Assembly (NCBI RefSeq): GCF_963676685.1
Contig: NC_092351.1
Span: 38,058,733-38,122,732 of the forward strand
DNA length: 64,000 bases
Source of the DNA: Mytilus edulis
Taxonomy: Eukaryota > Mollusca > Bivalvia > Mytilida > Mytilidae
Reading direction: 5' to 3'
The position numbers and the translations under genes are program-made. How positions within the stretch are numbered: position 1 is the first letter of the stretch; each line of letters opens with the position of its first letter. Of this stretch, positions 1 through 13,300 are shown in pieces. The notes beneath the pieces are model-generated. The model did not search any database, was not told the origin of the DNA, and saw only the letters and a list, made by a program, of their open reading frames with translations.

Positions 1-19
1 TTTTTAAACCACTGGGTCG

Positions 20-170
20 ATGCCACTGAATTTGGGTCTTCAATGCTCTTCAAATTTGTACTTGTTTGGCTTTATAACTTGTTTTGATCTGAGCGTCACT
101 GATGAGTCTTATGAGACGGAACGCGCGTCTGTCGTATCAAATTATAATCCTGGTACCTTTAATAACTTTT
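20..170 (+). repeat. Dispersed repeat family D copy
   Basis: TCTTCAATGCTCTTCAAATT, GAGCGTCACTGATGAGTCTT and ATTATAATCCTGGTACCTTT, the plus-strand form of the sequence at 61190-61270 and 61580-61700. Confidence 0.65.
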
Positions 171-349
171 TATATAGCTAATTATAGAGTTGTACGGTAG
201 TTTAACTTCTACGTCATTTTTTCTCTGATAAAGAGTTGTCTCATTTGAAATCATTCAATTTACGATACGGACATCTTCAGTTATATCTATTTGAAGATCT
301 AACTTAACAAACTGTAAACCTTTCTATTAATTGAGTAATCATGGAGTAA

Positions 350-480
350 GTAAGGCATCAGTTATTTGAATTTTGAATAGTTTAACGTTTTACGCTTTCG
401 GACTGTCATTTCCGTTTTAGAAAATTCTTCGCTAGGCAGCATGGGATAACTACTAACAATTATAGATCATTCTGTAAATG
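350..480 (+). repeat. Dispersed repeat pair (350-480 and 2510-2640)
   Basis: GCATCAGTTA, TTTACGCTTTCGGA, TTCCGTTTTAG and GGCAGCATGGGATAACTACT here correspond to CATCAGCGAC, TTTACGCTATTGGA, TTCCGTTATATG and GGCAGCATGGCGTAGCTACT at 2510-2640. The two flank the RT remnant at 1462-2154 and the repeat tail after it, in the same orientation. Confidence 0.6.
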
Positions 481-950
481 GTATTGATAGTGTCATATTC
501 ACACAAGATAATTGCTAATTGCTTTTATCTGTTTTTGTATATATTATTTAAAAGTTTGCCTCTGACATTTCCAACAATGTGTTTTTTGTAAGATTTTGTA
601 ATTCATTGGGCGCATGTGCAGGTGATGCACCAAATCTTTTACACGCTAGCTCTTTTAAATTTCTCAATATTTTGATTGAAAAACATGCATTTCAAATTCA
701 CTTCCGACAACATATTATTAAAATTCGTGTCCTTTCTTTATTATCATACATTCTAACATCAATTTACAGGTGTTCTACTTTATTTCGCATAAAGACATTT
801 TCTATCTGAAAACCGTATTTAACAGTTTGTTTGTTTTACTAGTCATAAACAATTAATTTATTCGGGTATATTAATTTTCAGAAAATCGTATGCTTCTTAA
901 ATCCAAGATACCAATACAAATACCAAGGCGTTTTCCGCTTAAGTTGATTG

Positions 951-1140
951 GTTTATCGATTACCTAACACACAAAGAAAACTATCCTACTTGAACAATGT
1001 TTTAAAACTAGCGAATGCTTAGCAAATTGAAGGATCAAATAACTTAAATTATCGATTACTGAACACTAAAAAAACTCTAATACTACCTGAACAATATCTT
1101 AAGACTATCGAATGCTTAGCAAATGGAAGAACTAACTACA
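951..1140 (+). repeat. Two-copy ~95-bp tandem repeat
   Basis: ATCGATTACCTAACAC, CTTGAACAATG and CGAATGCTTAGCAAATTGAA near 955-1035 recur as ATCGATTACTGAACAC, CCTGAACAATA and CGAATGCTTAGCAAATGGAA near 1052-1128. Confidence 0.75.
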
Positions 1141-1461
1141 TCACTTTTAAGTATAAATTGCCAATTAATTTTAAGATAGTATCTCTATGCTCGGTGAACA
1201 TACATTCAATGGAGAATCTACAGTTTCTAGTTCCATTAATATTTTATTAATTCTTCCATTTGTGAAACGATCTATTCGTTATATGAACGTTGGATTGTTA
1301 TTAACATTTAGCTATTTGCCTTTTGACGAGCTCTCAGTTACTGCAAGTACTTGTACTTTGTCATTTGGTCTATGTTATGGCTTGTTTCATTAGCAATTTT
1401 ACCACACGGTCTTGTACTGAACTTCAATTGACTATATGCACATCATCAGTCATACCTATAT

Positions 1462-2154
1462 CCTCTACTTGCAGATTTGTTTTTATATTCCTATGATGCA
1501 GAATTTATCCAAGGGCTAGTACAGAAAGGAGAAAAGAAATTAGCCCAGTCTTTTAATTTCACCTTTCGGTATATTGATGATGTACTGTCTCTAAATATTC
1601 GGTGATCACTTACGTTTAATATATCCAAGTGAACTTGACATTAAAGATACTACCGACACAGATAAATCTGATTCATATTTAGACCTTTTTCTCGAAATGA
1701 CAACTGATGGTAGGTTGAATACCAAAATTTATGACAAAAACAATGATTTTAATTTTCCTATAGTCAACTTCCATTTCTGTGTAGCAACATCCTAGCGGCA
1801 CCATTATATGGAGTATATGTGTCTCCATTGATACGTTACTCTAGAGCTAGCTCAAAGTACGTTGATTTTGTTGAACGAGGAATACTACTTTCTCATAAGT
1901 TGCTAAGACAGGGCTATGAATCAATCAAATTAAGGTCATCACTCAAGAAATTTTACGGTCCCCCTCATGAGCTGATTGGCCATGATGACAAAAGTGTGTC
2001 AGAAATCATATCTGATTCTTCCTCAGTCATAATTACCTTCCATCATTACCGAACTGAACAAAGAAATAACACGACGGGTGCCGTATACGGTGCAGGAAAT
2101 GCGTACCCTTCCGGAGCACCTGATTTCACTCCCGGTTTTAAGTGGAGTTTCTAA
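1462..2154 (+). pseudogene. Reverse transcriptase remnant (Penelope-like group suspected)
   Basis: The frame from 1462 reads PLLADLFLYSYDAEFIQ and reaches FRYIDDVLSLN, the YxDD catalytic motif of reverse transcriptase, then stops at 1603. A shifted frame continues with ELDIKDTTDTDKSDSYLDLF and IYDKNNDFNFPIV. From about 1806, YGVYVSPLIRYSRASSKY and QGYESIKLRSSLKKFYG give the C-terminal part, ending at 2154. At least two frame breaks make it non-functional. The same blocks occur in the remnants at 34560-35450, 37716-39250 and 56379-56810. Assignment to Penelope-like elements is from memory of motif style and is tentative. Confidence 0.75.
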
Positions 2155-2164
2155 ATTCTAAATG

Positions 2165-2490
2165 TTTCTTAATTATTATTTATAACTGTTGATGTAAATG
2201 TCCTTTGGTTTTGTGAGTCTTTGTTTTGATTGTTTTTGTCTATCTAATTATGGGTGCCACGACGGATGCCACATGTGGAGCAGGATCTGCTTACCCTTCT
2301 TGAGCACCCGAGTTTTTGGTGGGTTCGTGTTGCTAAGTCTTTAGTTTTCTACGTTGTGTCTCTTGTACAATTATTTGCCTTTTTTTTAAGCCATGTCAGT
2401 TTGTTTTCGTTTCATAATTTTGACTGTCCCTCTGGTATCAATTGCCCCTCTTTTCTTATTTTTTTTTACCTTTCTGTCAATTAAATGATT
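2165..2490 (+). repeat. Dispersed repeat family A (tail behind the RT remnant)
   Basis: Core blocks are TAGTTTTCTACGTTGTGTCT, GCCATGTCAGTTTGTTTTCG and GACTGTCCCTCTGGTATC. Other copies in plus orientation: about 10490-10600, 31630-31810, 56125-56290. In minus orientation: 9790-9960, 36130-36320, 41775-41930, 55240-55430, 59550-59650. This copy follows directly on the RT frame. Short frames reading like VSLFS-x-YEFxCPF arise from it and are not genes. Confidence 0.75.
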
Positions 2491-2640
2491 ATTGGAAAAG
2501 CCATCAGCGACTTGACCTATCAATATTTTAACTATTTACGCTATTGGATTATTAGTTCCGTTATATGCTTCCAAGACCATTTAATTGTCAGGCAGCATGG
2601 CGTAGCTACTAAAACGGTCAATAGTGTATGAGGGTCAGGA

Positions 2641-4241
2641 TAGGGTTAAGAAAAATGGACTCAAAAGGAATGACGAATAATAGAGTGATGATAAATAATA
2701 AAACAAAGAATTATGAGCAAAACTATAAAGAAAAGATAAAGATGGCTTTGAAAATTGTAAATATAATACAGAATTGATAGACTTCTAATCTTACCTTTTG
2801 GTATGTAGTTGAAAGTTTTAAAAATCGTTTCACAGAACAACTTAAAAATGAAATACAATTTATAAGCATGGACTCATGACCAAGTTAACAACATTTCACA
2901 AAACAACTTATAGAAAACCAATTATGATTTATAAACATGGACCAAGGTAAAAAGAATTCTACAAAACAACCTAGTTCACAAAATCAAAATGGTCAACCAA
3001 CATGCTAAAAAGCAACAACAGAAAAAAACATGAACTGAAGTAAAAACGAAGATATACACACATATTCCAATAGGAGTTGTTTCTTTGTTGTCATTTGTGA
3101 CATTGTTATCTAAATTAGGGTTGCGTGTATAAATATTTTTGACAAATTCACATTGATATAAATAAAGGGTACAATATACATTATTTCATTATTATTTGAG
3201 AAAACTATACTCGGTCAACACAAATAAAAGTCGGAGGCGGCCTAGTTTTGTACAAGTTAAATAATATGCCAGTTCAATTGAACGAAAAAATATGCGGATT
3301 AATGAAATATATTCTAATAATGTATCATTTGTTACGGTTATGTTCCATGTTATTATAGCTACTAAACCAGGTTTAATACACAAGGGAATGCCATTTCCAA
3401 GATAGGAATATGACAATTGGTTTCCATTCGTTTGATGTGGCTGAGCTTTTGAACACAAACGTTCAAACAAAACTTGAACAAATGTTTCATGCCAGTGATT
3501 ATAAAACAAGACAAATTATAAAACAGGTTAAAGTTTAGTATTAATTGCCAATTTATCTTAAGGTAGAACTTTAAGCTAAATGAACAAACATTCCATGACG
3601 AGTCTGTAATTTCTTGTTTCATAAATATTTAAAAATTGTTTTTCGCTTTTCTAGAGATCTTTTTTTGATATAAAGATATAATTGTTATAAACCTATTCAA
3701 CTGAGTTATTTGGAATATAAAAATCTATTAAATCGCAGTGAAATGCATCCAACTGTATTCTATATAATGACTTATTTTGTAAACTAAGGACAAATATAAC
3801 AGACGTTGTCAGGAAATTCAGTATACTTAACAGTGTACAGATGTACAACGTTGAGATAGTTGTGATCAATATGCTGCTCATATAAAGTAAAAGTAAGAAT
3901 TTGAGGCATTTGCCTTTCTTGTTTTTGTTTTGTTTGATATACAATGTTATTTATACATGTTATATATGTTGCTGCACACTTTATACTCATGTTTTTCTTT
4001 CAGCATTGCTAAGCACGTGAACTTTTGGAGAAAAAAGACAAGTCTTCTCGATATCAGAGCAATGTGTCAAATGTAAAAATTAGTAATGTCTAAAGATTAC
4101 ATGTTGAGAACACAGTTACATAGGCAACGAGGGTCAATTTAATTTATTGCTAAATGTAAAATATAATGTATCAAAACTAGAACAGTTATAAAGTAGTTAT
4201 TAAATTATTTCAACTAATTTTTATATTACTGTTTTTAATAG
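2641..4241. other. Upstream flank of the receptor gene, no gene seen
   Basis: AT-rich sequence with frames only of chance length. The non-coding first exon and promoter implied by the acceptor at 4240-4241 should lie here or farther upstream. TTATAAAGTAG near 4190 is a weak TATA-like string, but nothing fixes a transcription start. Confidence 0.4.
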
Positions 4242-4321
4242 GAAAATCGACGAAACAGTCACAACGATGTTGATTGCCCTGAGTTTGGTCACCTTACTTG
4301 GTGTGTTAACTTGTGATGCTG
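4242..4321 (+). CDS. Exon 1: short 5' UTR and signal peptide
   Basis: The AG at 4240-4241 follows a pyrimidine-rich run and looks like an acceptor, implying an upstream non-coding first exon that I could not locate. After 25 nt of leader, ATG at 4267 starts MLIALSLVTLLGVLTCDAG, a short hydrophobic secretion signal with small residues near its end. The exon stops at 4321 before GTAAGT, after 55 coding nt (phase 1). The second gene in the window (60124-60206) has the same layout: acceptor, 25-nt leader, ATG, about 19 hydrophobic residues, phase-1 donor. The last ~33 nt of this exon and its donor are the first unit of the tandem array that fills the start of intron 1. Confidence 0.75.
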
Positions 4322-7300
4322 GTAAGTCATTTGACAAATGGTTACTTGATCACGTGACTTGGTGCATTAATTTTTGATGCCAGTAAGTATCTTACCAAGA
4401 AACTATATGGTCACCTTACTTTGAGTGTCAATATTTGATGGCGGTCAATATATTGTCAAATGGTTTCTTGCTCACGTTTATTGGTGTGTCAATTTTTTTA
4501 TGCCAATAAGTAGTTTGCCAAATGGTAAAATAGTTACGTTACTTGGAGTGTCAGTATTTTGTTGCCGGTAAATATATTGTCAAATTATTACTTAATAAGG
4601 TTACTTTGTGTGTTAGATTATTGATACCAGTAAGTATCTTGCCAAGTAGTTATACTGTCACATTTCTTGGAGTGTCTATATTTGATGCCGGTAAATATCT
4701 TGTCAAATGGTTACTTGATCACGTTACTTGGTGTGTCAAATTTATTATGCCAAGAAGTCTTGTCAAATGGTATTATGGTCACGTTATTTTGGAGTGTCAA
4801 TATTTTGTTGCCGGTAAATATATTGTCAAATTATTACTTAAGCAGTTTACTTAGTGTGTCAATTGATGATGCCGGAAAGTATCTTATAGAATGGTTTACT
4901 TGACAACGTTTCTTGGCGTTTCAATTTATGATGCCAGTTAGTATCTTGTCAAATGCTTATTGGATAACGTTACTTGGCGTGTCAACTTGACGTGATGCCA
5001 GTAAGTTCCATGACAAATGGTTTCTTGCTCACGTGACTTTAGGTGTCAATTTGAGATGCCGCGGTTAGTATCTTGCCAAATATTTATTTTGTTAGACTGC
5101 TGTCTCATAAACTTTTAGTTATCAATCTTATTCAAATGTGTTCGGCCGTTAATATGTCGCACCTGTTTATATCTATACAATAGTTACTCTGATTGGAGTA
5201 ATTACTTTTTGGCTAAAGCGCATTTTATACACTGTCAGTTAATACTACTGATTATCACAGGTTCTCTTGTACAGTTGGTCATTAATATTTTAGTTCTAAA
5301 AAAAAAGGTTTTTAAATATGATACGTAAACAAAAAATCATCATGCAACTGCACTTATCTTACCTCCTATACATTTCTAGGAATTTGATTGGTTAAAAGCG
5401 TCCGCGTGAAGACCGTGTATATTTAATATTAGGTCAGAAGGGAGGCTGGGCTTATTTCATAAATGGTTAGAAGTGGAGTTACATCCCTTAATATTCCATT
5501 TTAGGTAGTAAGGAGGCGGGGCTTATTTCATACACGGTTAGTAGTAGTGTTACGTCCCTTTATAAAAACAAAACGGCACTGAGAAGAAATCGTAAAGGTT
5601 TCGACGGACGACGAAATTGATGATTAAGATTGAAATAAATTCATAAAAACACATTTAAACCTAACAAGTTGTTATTGTTGGCATCTGTTTTTGCAAGATC
5701 AATGGAAGTAGTTTCTTATGGCTAACAGTATTGAAGACTTGCTTATTTTGATAGGTCACTATAGTCTAAATTTCACACGCTGAGATAGTCGGTAAGATAA
5801 TTTCGTTACATAGTGTGCTAGTGACGTAAAACGGTATATATATGAGGTCAGTAAATTCCATATGGGGATTCGATCTTCGCTCTCACTTCATATGGAATTT
5901 ACTGACCCAAAATATACCGTATTAGGTCACTAGCACACTATGTAACTAATAATATTAGTTCAGAAAAGACATGGTTTCTCATATGAACCTTTCTAACTTT
6001 GCCGCTATTGTCAATGCCAACATGCACATTTGGATAAATATTAATACTAATATAAGAAGATTAAGTATGATTGCTAATGAGAAATACTCCATCAGAGGCC
6101 AACTGTTCAAAATCAGTTTTTGCATTTCAGAATTTGCCTATTGAAACAACAAAAACCCCTTATTTACCTACATTTGTAGATTGGTAGGTTATCTTTATAT
6201 TGCAAGTGTTTAAAATAGATATTATCACGGTGCTTATCTAAACCATATGCATTCTATTAATTGCAGGAAGTTTAGACTTCGTACTAGTCCCAATTTATAC
6301 CAGTGATAGACATACAATAATACATTTAGAAACCCAAACGTATGCTATTCAAACTGACCCTGTTACGCTAAATATTTCTCTATCAACAAGAGACATCATT
6401 AAAAGCTTTGACACTTTGGAAGCTGTTAGTTATCAGTTTCATCTGTCAAACGATGAAATACCACAATACGGAGTAATTGGAGACATTGCAATATATATTA
6501 CATTGTCTGGAATAGAGGATATACATGTCTCAGGAGTTACATTGAAAGCCAGATTTAACAACCTAGCAACCATCACGGTATATCCTACATTAAGTTTGGA
6601 TAGTCAGTACAAAATAATATCATACTGTCAAATTCTAGGAAGTTGTCACGTCGGTTTTGCTGGATTAAAAGACAAGTCAACAAATATTAATATAACATTG
6701 CCAAAAGTCGACAAAATTGAGTTAGACGTGAATGGTACAACGTATTATAGCGAGGACGTTATTTCTGTTCAACTTACAAATTATCAAGCAATTTTGTTGG
6801 AGTGTATTGAATGTGAGCTGACTAATACAATTATCGACAGTTCCGGTTCTCTTGCAGTATTTTCTGGTGGTAGTGGTACAGTTGTACGGAAAGGAGTAAT
6901 AGAAAGCACATTTTTGACACAGATGCCTCCACTGTCTACTTGGGGAAAGGAATTTCTACTAATTAATTCTAATATTGACGACGGACGAGATATTTACCGT
7001 ATCGTATCAAGATTTCCGGAGACAACGGTGAACATTGATGGATTTGACTCTGTTACATTTGGAGATAGAAACCACTGGATCCAAAGACTGATAAATAGTG
7101 GGACTGTTTTGCATATCGTTTCTAATAAACCAATACTAATTTGTCAATTGATATATGACGGACTTAAAAATGCTGCAATGATTGTCGTTCCTCCTGTGGA
7201 GCAGTATTCGAACAACTCGTTTAGTCTCCTTTGTCACGACAACATTCATCTTCTATTTGAAGGAAACTCTTGGAACACAATACATATCAAGGAAATTGAG

Positions 7301-10300
7301 AATGGGACACTAAGTATTATATCGAACTCACGGATTGTGGCTAGGTCTTATGACATAATAAATGATTCAAATGCATTTTGTCACGTTCGAAATGATGGGT
7401 CAATATTTGCCCTAGTCTCTGTTAATTTGCTGACAGCAGACGATCATATTGATATACAATATATTAGTGGATATCGTTTAAAAGTAAGTAAAACACTCAG
7501 TTTTATTCCATTGTGAAGAAATTTTACAAAAATATAACATATAATGCTATTTATCTAATTAAATATTAAAATTAGTATATGATTATGATAGTACATTTAT
7601 GATAGACCATCATCATGTATTGGTAATTTCGCTAAGCTACAGTAAGGACCTAATTCACATGATGAAATGTTGTTTGAGAAATATAAATTTTATTCAAAAT
7701 ATTGCAGAAAATTTAGTATGCTCCTCAAGGAGAAACTTCAAGCTGTTAAATCTACCAAAAGCTTAAAAAATATTATTAAAATCGTGTTCAGTTTATTATA
7801 GAAAATAACAGAAATTTCAAGCTGTGAGATCTACCTATAAAAGTTCAAATCGTGTTCTGTTTGTTATAGAAAATACCAGTATCCTCACCCAAGACAGTGA
7901 TTCCTGGCGATCTTGTTGATAATGACGGAGATGGTAAAATAGACGAAGACGATTGTAGTGCTATATCAGACTGTATGTATTATACTGAACATTACATGTT
8001 TTACATTGTCATTTCGGGGCCTTTTATAGATGACAATGCGGTATGGGTTTTGTTCATTGTTGAATGCCGTACGGTGATCTAAAGTTGTTAATGTCTGTGT
8101 CATTTTGGTCTCTTATTGAGATATGTGTTAACAATGTGCAAATAATTTTTGAATCGTCAAATGTGTATTTCATTTAAATTTAACAAAGTCATCCCTTCAC
8201 ACTTATATCAATAAGCCAATTAAGATATACAGATATGATGAATTGAGATAATCTTTTGGTCATATAGCGCCTAGCATACCTATGTAATTTTACTTATATT
8301 TTGTATTTTAATGTTTGGATTGACTGATTAAATATTGGTTGCTTAACTTCCAGTAAAATATGTAATGCATGTTCAAGTCGATCGCATTTGTTTGTTTGAG
8401 CATTCCTCATGAAGTATCGTCCAGAAAAGCTCTTTTACTTGACATGAATATTCATAGTAAATAATTACCGAACAATTGTCAATTGGCTATATTTTGTGTG
8501 ACTTACAGTGAAGACATCCCTAAAAGTAAAAAAAATCTATATATGAAATTGGAAATACGTCAATCAGTCAGAAACCAAACGACAACAATAATCTGAAAAA
8601 CTACCAAGAGGATAAAATACACATCCGAAATAATATTAAGGCGCTCAACAATTCACGAAAAAGTTTATACCGTTTACATTCTATAAGATTTTTTATTATA
8701 TATATATATATATATATGTGTAAAGAAAAATAATTGAGAATTGTTTGTTGCCATGTGTCTAGAATAAAAGTCATAAACTCTTACCTAATTAGATAAATGA
8801 TATATATAAATCTATAACATCATATTTTCAGCCTTTCATTTCCATAAAAATGATGACTCTGACTACCAGAAATCTTTGGACGAATGTACTAAGGAGAAAA
8901 AAGTGTTAGCAAAATTAAATACTAAAGAAAGATACGAGAAAGCAATAGAATACCTACTCTTTCAAGGGTAAGTTCAACGGTAACAGACGGTACAACCTAG
9001 TTGTAAGGGCAAGGAGTCAAGCAAAAAAAGTAATGAGACAAGACATTTTCTGTTTGTTAGTCAAAACACTTTATATAAAGTTAATGCATCCGAAACGCTT
9101 CAATTGGACTAAACAGAGACATGAAATGATTTTCAATTAGACAACATCTACTAGTGACTTATAAACGTAAAAGTAAACAACTATAATGGGTTACCTTAGG
9201 CCTTCGACAATTAGCAAAGTCAATACCGTATAGCAAGATTTAAAAAACTCTGAAATGAATAATGAAAAAAACATTGCAATGAAAAAAGTTATGGCCTAAT
9301 GTATGTATAAAACGATAAGGGATAACAGGTATACATATAGCAACAAATTAAACGAAAACCCATGAATGACTTCTGACTTGGCTGAAAGGCACATGCAAAA
9401 TGTACTTGTGGTAAAGATTTAAGGGATTGCTCTTACCATGAATATTGTGCAACAGCACAGCACAAGAAAAACAATACATTAACTTGCATCGTCCTTTTTG
9501 TCATTTATTATCCCACATAAAACTTAAATTTAATTATAAATCTAGGTAAGAACAGTTTTTTGAGTTGTTAAAAGTAAAATCCTTAGAATAATGTGCAATA
9601 TGAACTGGTAGATACCGGTTATCAAATTCGAAAAAACGATCCACAAATTACCCTGAAAATCCCTGTCCTTCAGGCAGAATTTTTTTAGAGAATTCATCAT
9701 TACTCAACAAACATTTCATCAAGATAACATGAAGCATAGCTGAATTCGTCAACTAGATAGAATTAAGACAGGTCTTTACTGCGTTCAGTCATAAAAGAGG
9801 ATCAAAAGATACCAGAGGGACAGTCAAACTCAAACTGACAACGCCATTGCTAAAAATAAAAAGACAAACAGACACATAACAGTACAGAAGACACAACACA
9901 GAAAACTAAAGACTAATCAACAGGAACCCCACCAAAACTGGTGATCTCAGGTGCCCTTTCGACTAAATTGTACCGTCTGTTACCATTAAACTGAGAATCA
10001 TCAGAAATACTCACAGAAACAAGTATGCTAGCAAATGGTTGCAATTGGTGCCTATTGGAACGCCTTTACACCTTCATCAGTAACGTCCAAATCTGAAAAT
10101 TTTGAAAGCATAAGATATAGAATGACATGACAACATAAAAGTGTGTCTATTTTTTGAAACAGAGAAAATGCAGTCAATTTCTATACGGCGGGTTATCCTT
10201 TCCCTATACTTGCGGTCTTAAAAGGATCCTGTTGTTACTTTAATTGTTTAAAAATAGCCGACACTGAATATTGAGCTTTGATGTTAGGTGTTATTTGACA

Positions 10301-13300
10301 TGTGACCTACGTCCGATCAGAAAAAAATATTGAGCAAAAATACCGCAAAAAATCTATAAAAAAAAAGCAATTGTCATACTTAACAAGTTACAGGCACGCT
10401 CCAAAAGATCTTTTTGCCAAATGATCTCTCGCAATTACTGATTTAATGTTTAAATAATTGTAGATTTAATCGAGTAATTCTAATTTTGTCTAATTTGTAC
10501 ATTTTTTGTCTGTTTGTTCTTTTCTTTTTTAGCCATGGTGTTTATTTCCGATCTATGAGTTTGATTGTCCCTCTGATATCTTTCACCACTGTTTTATTTA
10601 ATCTTGGAAATTTGTTATTAAAGGTCGGATGTTGAGTCTGATATATATATAGGATTACAAAAGTCCGCATCAACAGAATGGAAATATGTGTGGACAGACG
10701 GGGAACTCTTAACTGACGCCAAGTGGTATACTGGATATCCAAAACATCAGGAAATTACTAGTTGTGTTGCAATAAGCATAAAAGATTTTACTCTAGTTGA
10801 ATATGATTGTGATACAGAGCTTAGTGTTTTATGTACAGGTAAACAATATTGCTCGTGCAAGAAATATCGTATTGATTAAGCATCAAATAGAAATGTTGTA
10901 TAAATGTTAATGAGACAAATTCTCCACAGGAGACACAGACATCTACGTAATTGGTCAACGTATATCCTTTATCAATGAGAAAACACCGAACCGCTTAGTC
11001 AACTATAAATGGCCCCGAACTGACATTGTAAACATTAAAGAATTTATTTTCGTGGATACTTTATTTCGAGTTTAGCTCTTTCTAGTTCACTTGGTAGCAC
11101 GATTATCATATTTGCTTGATTTAGTTGACTAGAAAATATCAAAGTTTGACATACTATTTGCTTTTTTAAAAACCTCGCCAAAGTCGTGAAATCGTATGAA
11201 AATATTTCCTGTAGATGTGAATTAGTTTAAATACAAACACCTAACAAAGAATTCCGCTCAATAATGTGCTAGGAGCTGTCTTCAAGTTGTTTTGAGTGTG
11301 AGCCTTAAATCTGTTTTGAAGACCTTACTTTGAATTTGATAAAATGAACATCAATAAAAGCACTGTTCCAATTTAGTTTGGTCAGGTTCATTTGAAGATT
11401 TTGTTTCCTGTTAAAACATGCACACTATTCGTCTCACCAACACCAACACCGAAAACAAAATCTTCTCATTTATAATGTTGAGCAGTTGAACACCGCTGTT
11501 GTCATTATTAACAATTGTTTTAATACACAATTTCGATAAATGTCGGAATAGAAAAGCCAGTACAACGTCAGCTTTGCCTACGGATCTGAGCGTCACTGAT
11601 GAGTTTGATGTAGTCGAAACTCGCGTCTGGTGTATTAGATTATAATCATGGTACCTTTGATAACTATTTTTACATTGACTATGAAGTTTTTAATGGCAAT
11701 ACAGTATAAAACGGAAATAACTACATATGTTCTACTCGTTATAAAAGCTCATTTATTCTATTTAACAGACTGGGCTGATTTTGAAGGTAAAGACTGTAAA
11801 AATATGCCATCAGGTAAGTATAATAAGTTAAAAACTCACATTTTTGATAAATATAGCAAATGTTATTTCGATGCATATACCATGTTTACACTTCGAAAAA
11901 ATAGCTCTTTTGGAATAGAGTGGATATTTAATTTGTTTCATTTGAAATTATGTCGCATCTCCCTGTGGTGACATTTATCAATTATTAATTCTAATAAAAT
12001 GCAGTAAAAACATCATAAGGAATAAACTCAAACGTGTGACGTTACTAAACGAAACATGCATAAACCTTTATGACGATCAACAATGAAATAAAACTAAGCA
12101 GATAATATGAGATTTGGCTTTACATGCTGCTGAAACACGATATCTAAGAGCTTTCTCCACACTAGGTTGCTGCTTACAAAGAAGTGATTTAACAAAATAA
12201 TCAAAGAAGTCACATTGAAACTATCCTACCGAAAATATAACGTATGCAATCATGAATTGTTCACTGTGTAAGGATGAATATCTGTTAAGCAGGTTTTGAT
12301 TCAAATATTGTACACATAATCATGTCCTCTTGTCCCCAAATTCGACATTACCAAATGAGCTTGTACTACAATGCACGAAAAACACGACAGATGCACAACG
12401 TTGAGCAGTTCCAGTCTATAACATCTTATAGCACCCCCGTGTAGACTGATGATTGTCTTTTCGTCGTTTGTTTTTTGCGTTTGCCAGGAGATTGTCAGTT
12501 AGTCTTCGACGTATTAGTTTTGATATCCCTTTTGAACATTACACGTCACTTTAAAGTGTAATAATTCAAAAACACAGATATACAATAACCGAAAAAAATA
12601 TCAAAACGTGCTTTAAGTGCACATGGCAAAATTGCTCATGTACCAGGGTATGGCAAATGAGAATCACAACGCTCGATAAAAATTGTCAGCATTTGATCAT
12701 GACACGAAAGAATAAAAAACATATGCGCTGTTCGGTTAAGTGATTCCCGTTTAGAAAAAAAACTGTACTAACTATATTTTTGAAAAGTTAACATAAATCT
12801 CTGCAAAGTGGACGAAAAAGACGTGCGAAAAAGATTGGGTGCCATTAGAAAATGGGTACCATGGTACAGGATTCAGAGATCCTAACTATTGACTAAAGCT
12901 CACGTTTGACCTGTCACATATTAATTGGTACCTCTGTGACATTCGATATGTTCATGTTATTCGTCATAATAAGTTTGACCAATTGTTGTAATTTTGCAAT
13001 AAATGTGTTTCAATTACAGATTTAAAAATTCGTTACTACAATTCTATGAAGCCTATATTGTAAGATTTTTAAAAAGTCGTATAACAAATTATATAGGATA
13101 ATCATAAAAGATTACAAACATTGTACATGTAAAGACGGTTTAAGTTGAGTGATGTTGTTATTAATTTTATTTTCTATTATAATATTTTCATAATAAACAT
13201 CACAATTATTATTTAAGGAATACGAATTTACAATAAAAACAATATAAATCAATGCCTAAATGATTTGAAAAAAATATATGTTTCGGAGTTGAAAAAAGAA

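Noticed and set aside
4543-4903. Two overlapping open frames (103 and 78 codons)
   Set aside because: They lie wholly in the ~62-bp tandem array of intron 1. The internal repetition of the proteins only reflects the DNA repeat.
10651-10653. Nearer acceptor AG at 10651-10652 for the lectin exon
   Set aside because: It gives the wrong phase with exon 4 and removes the conserved YIGL strand; 10624 fits both.
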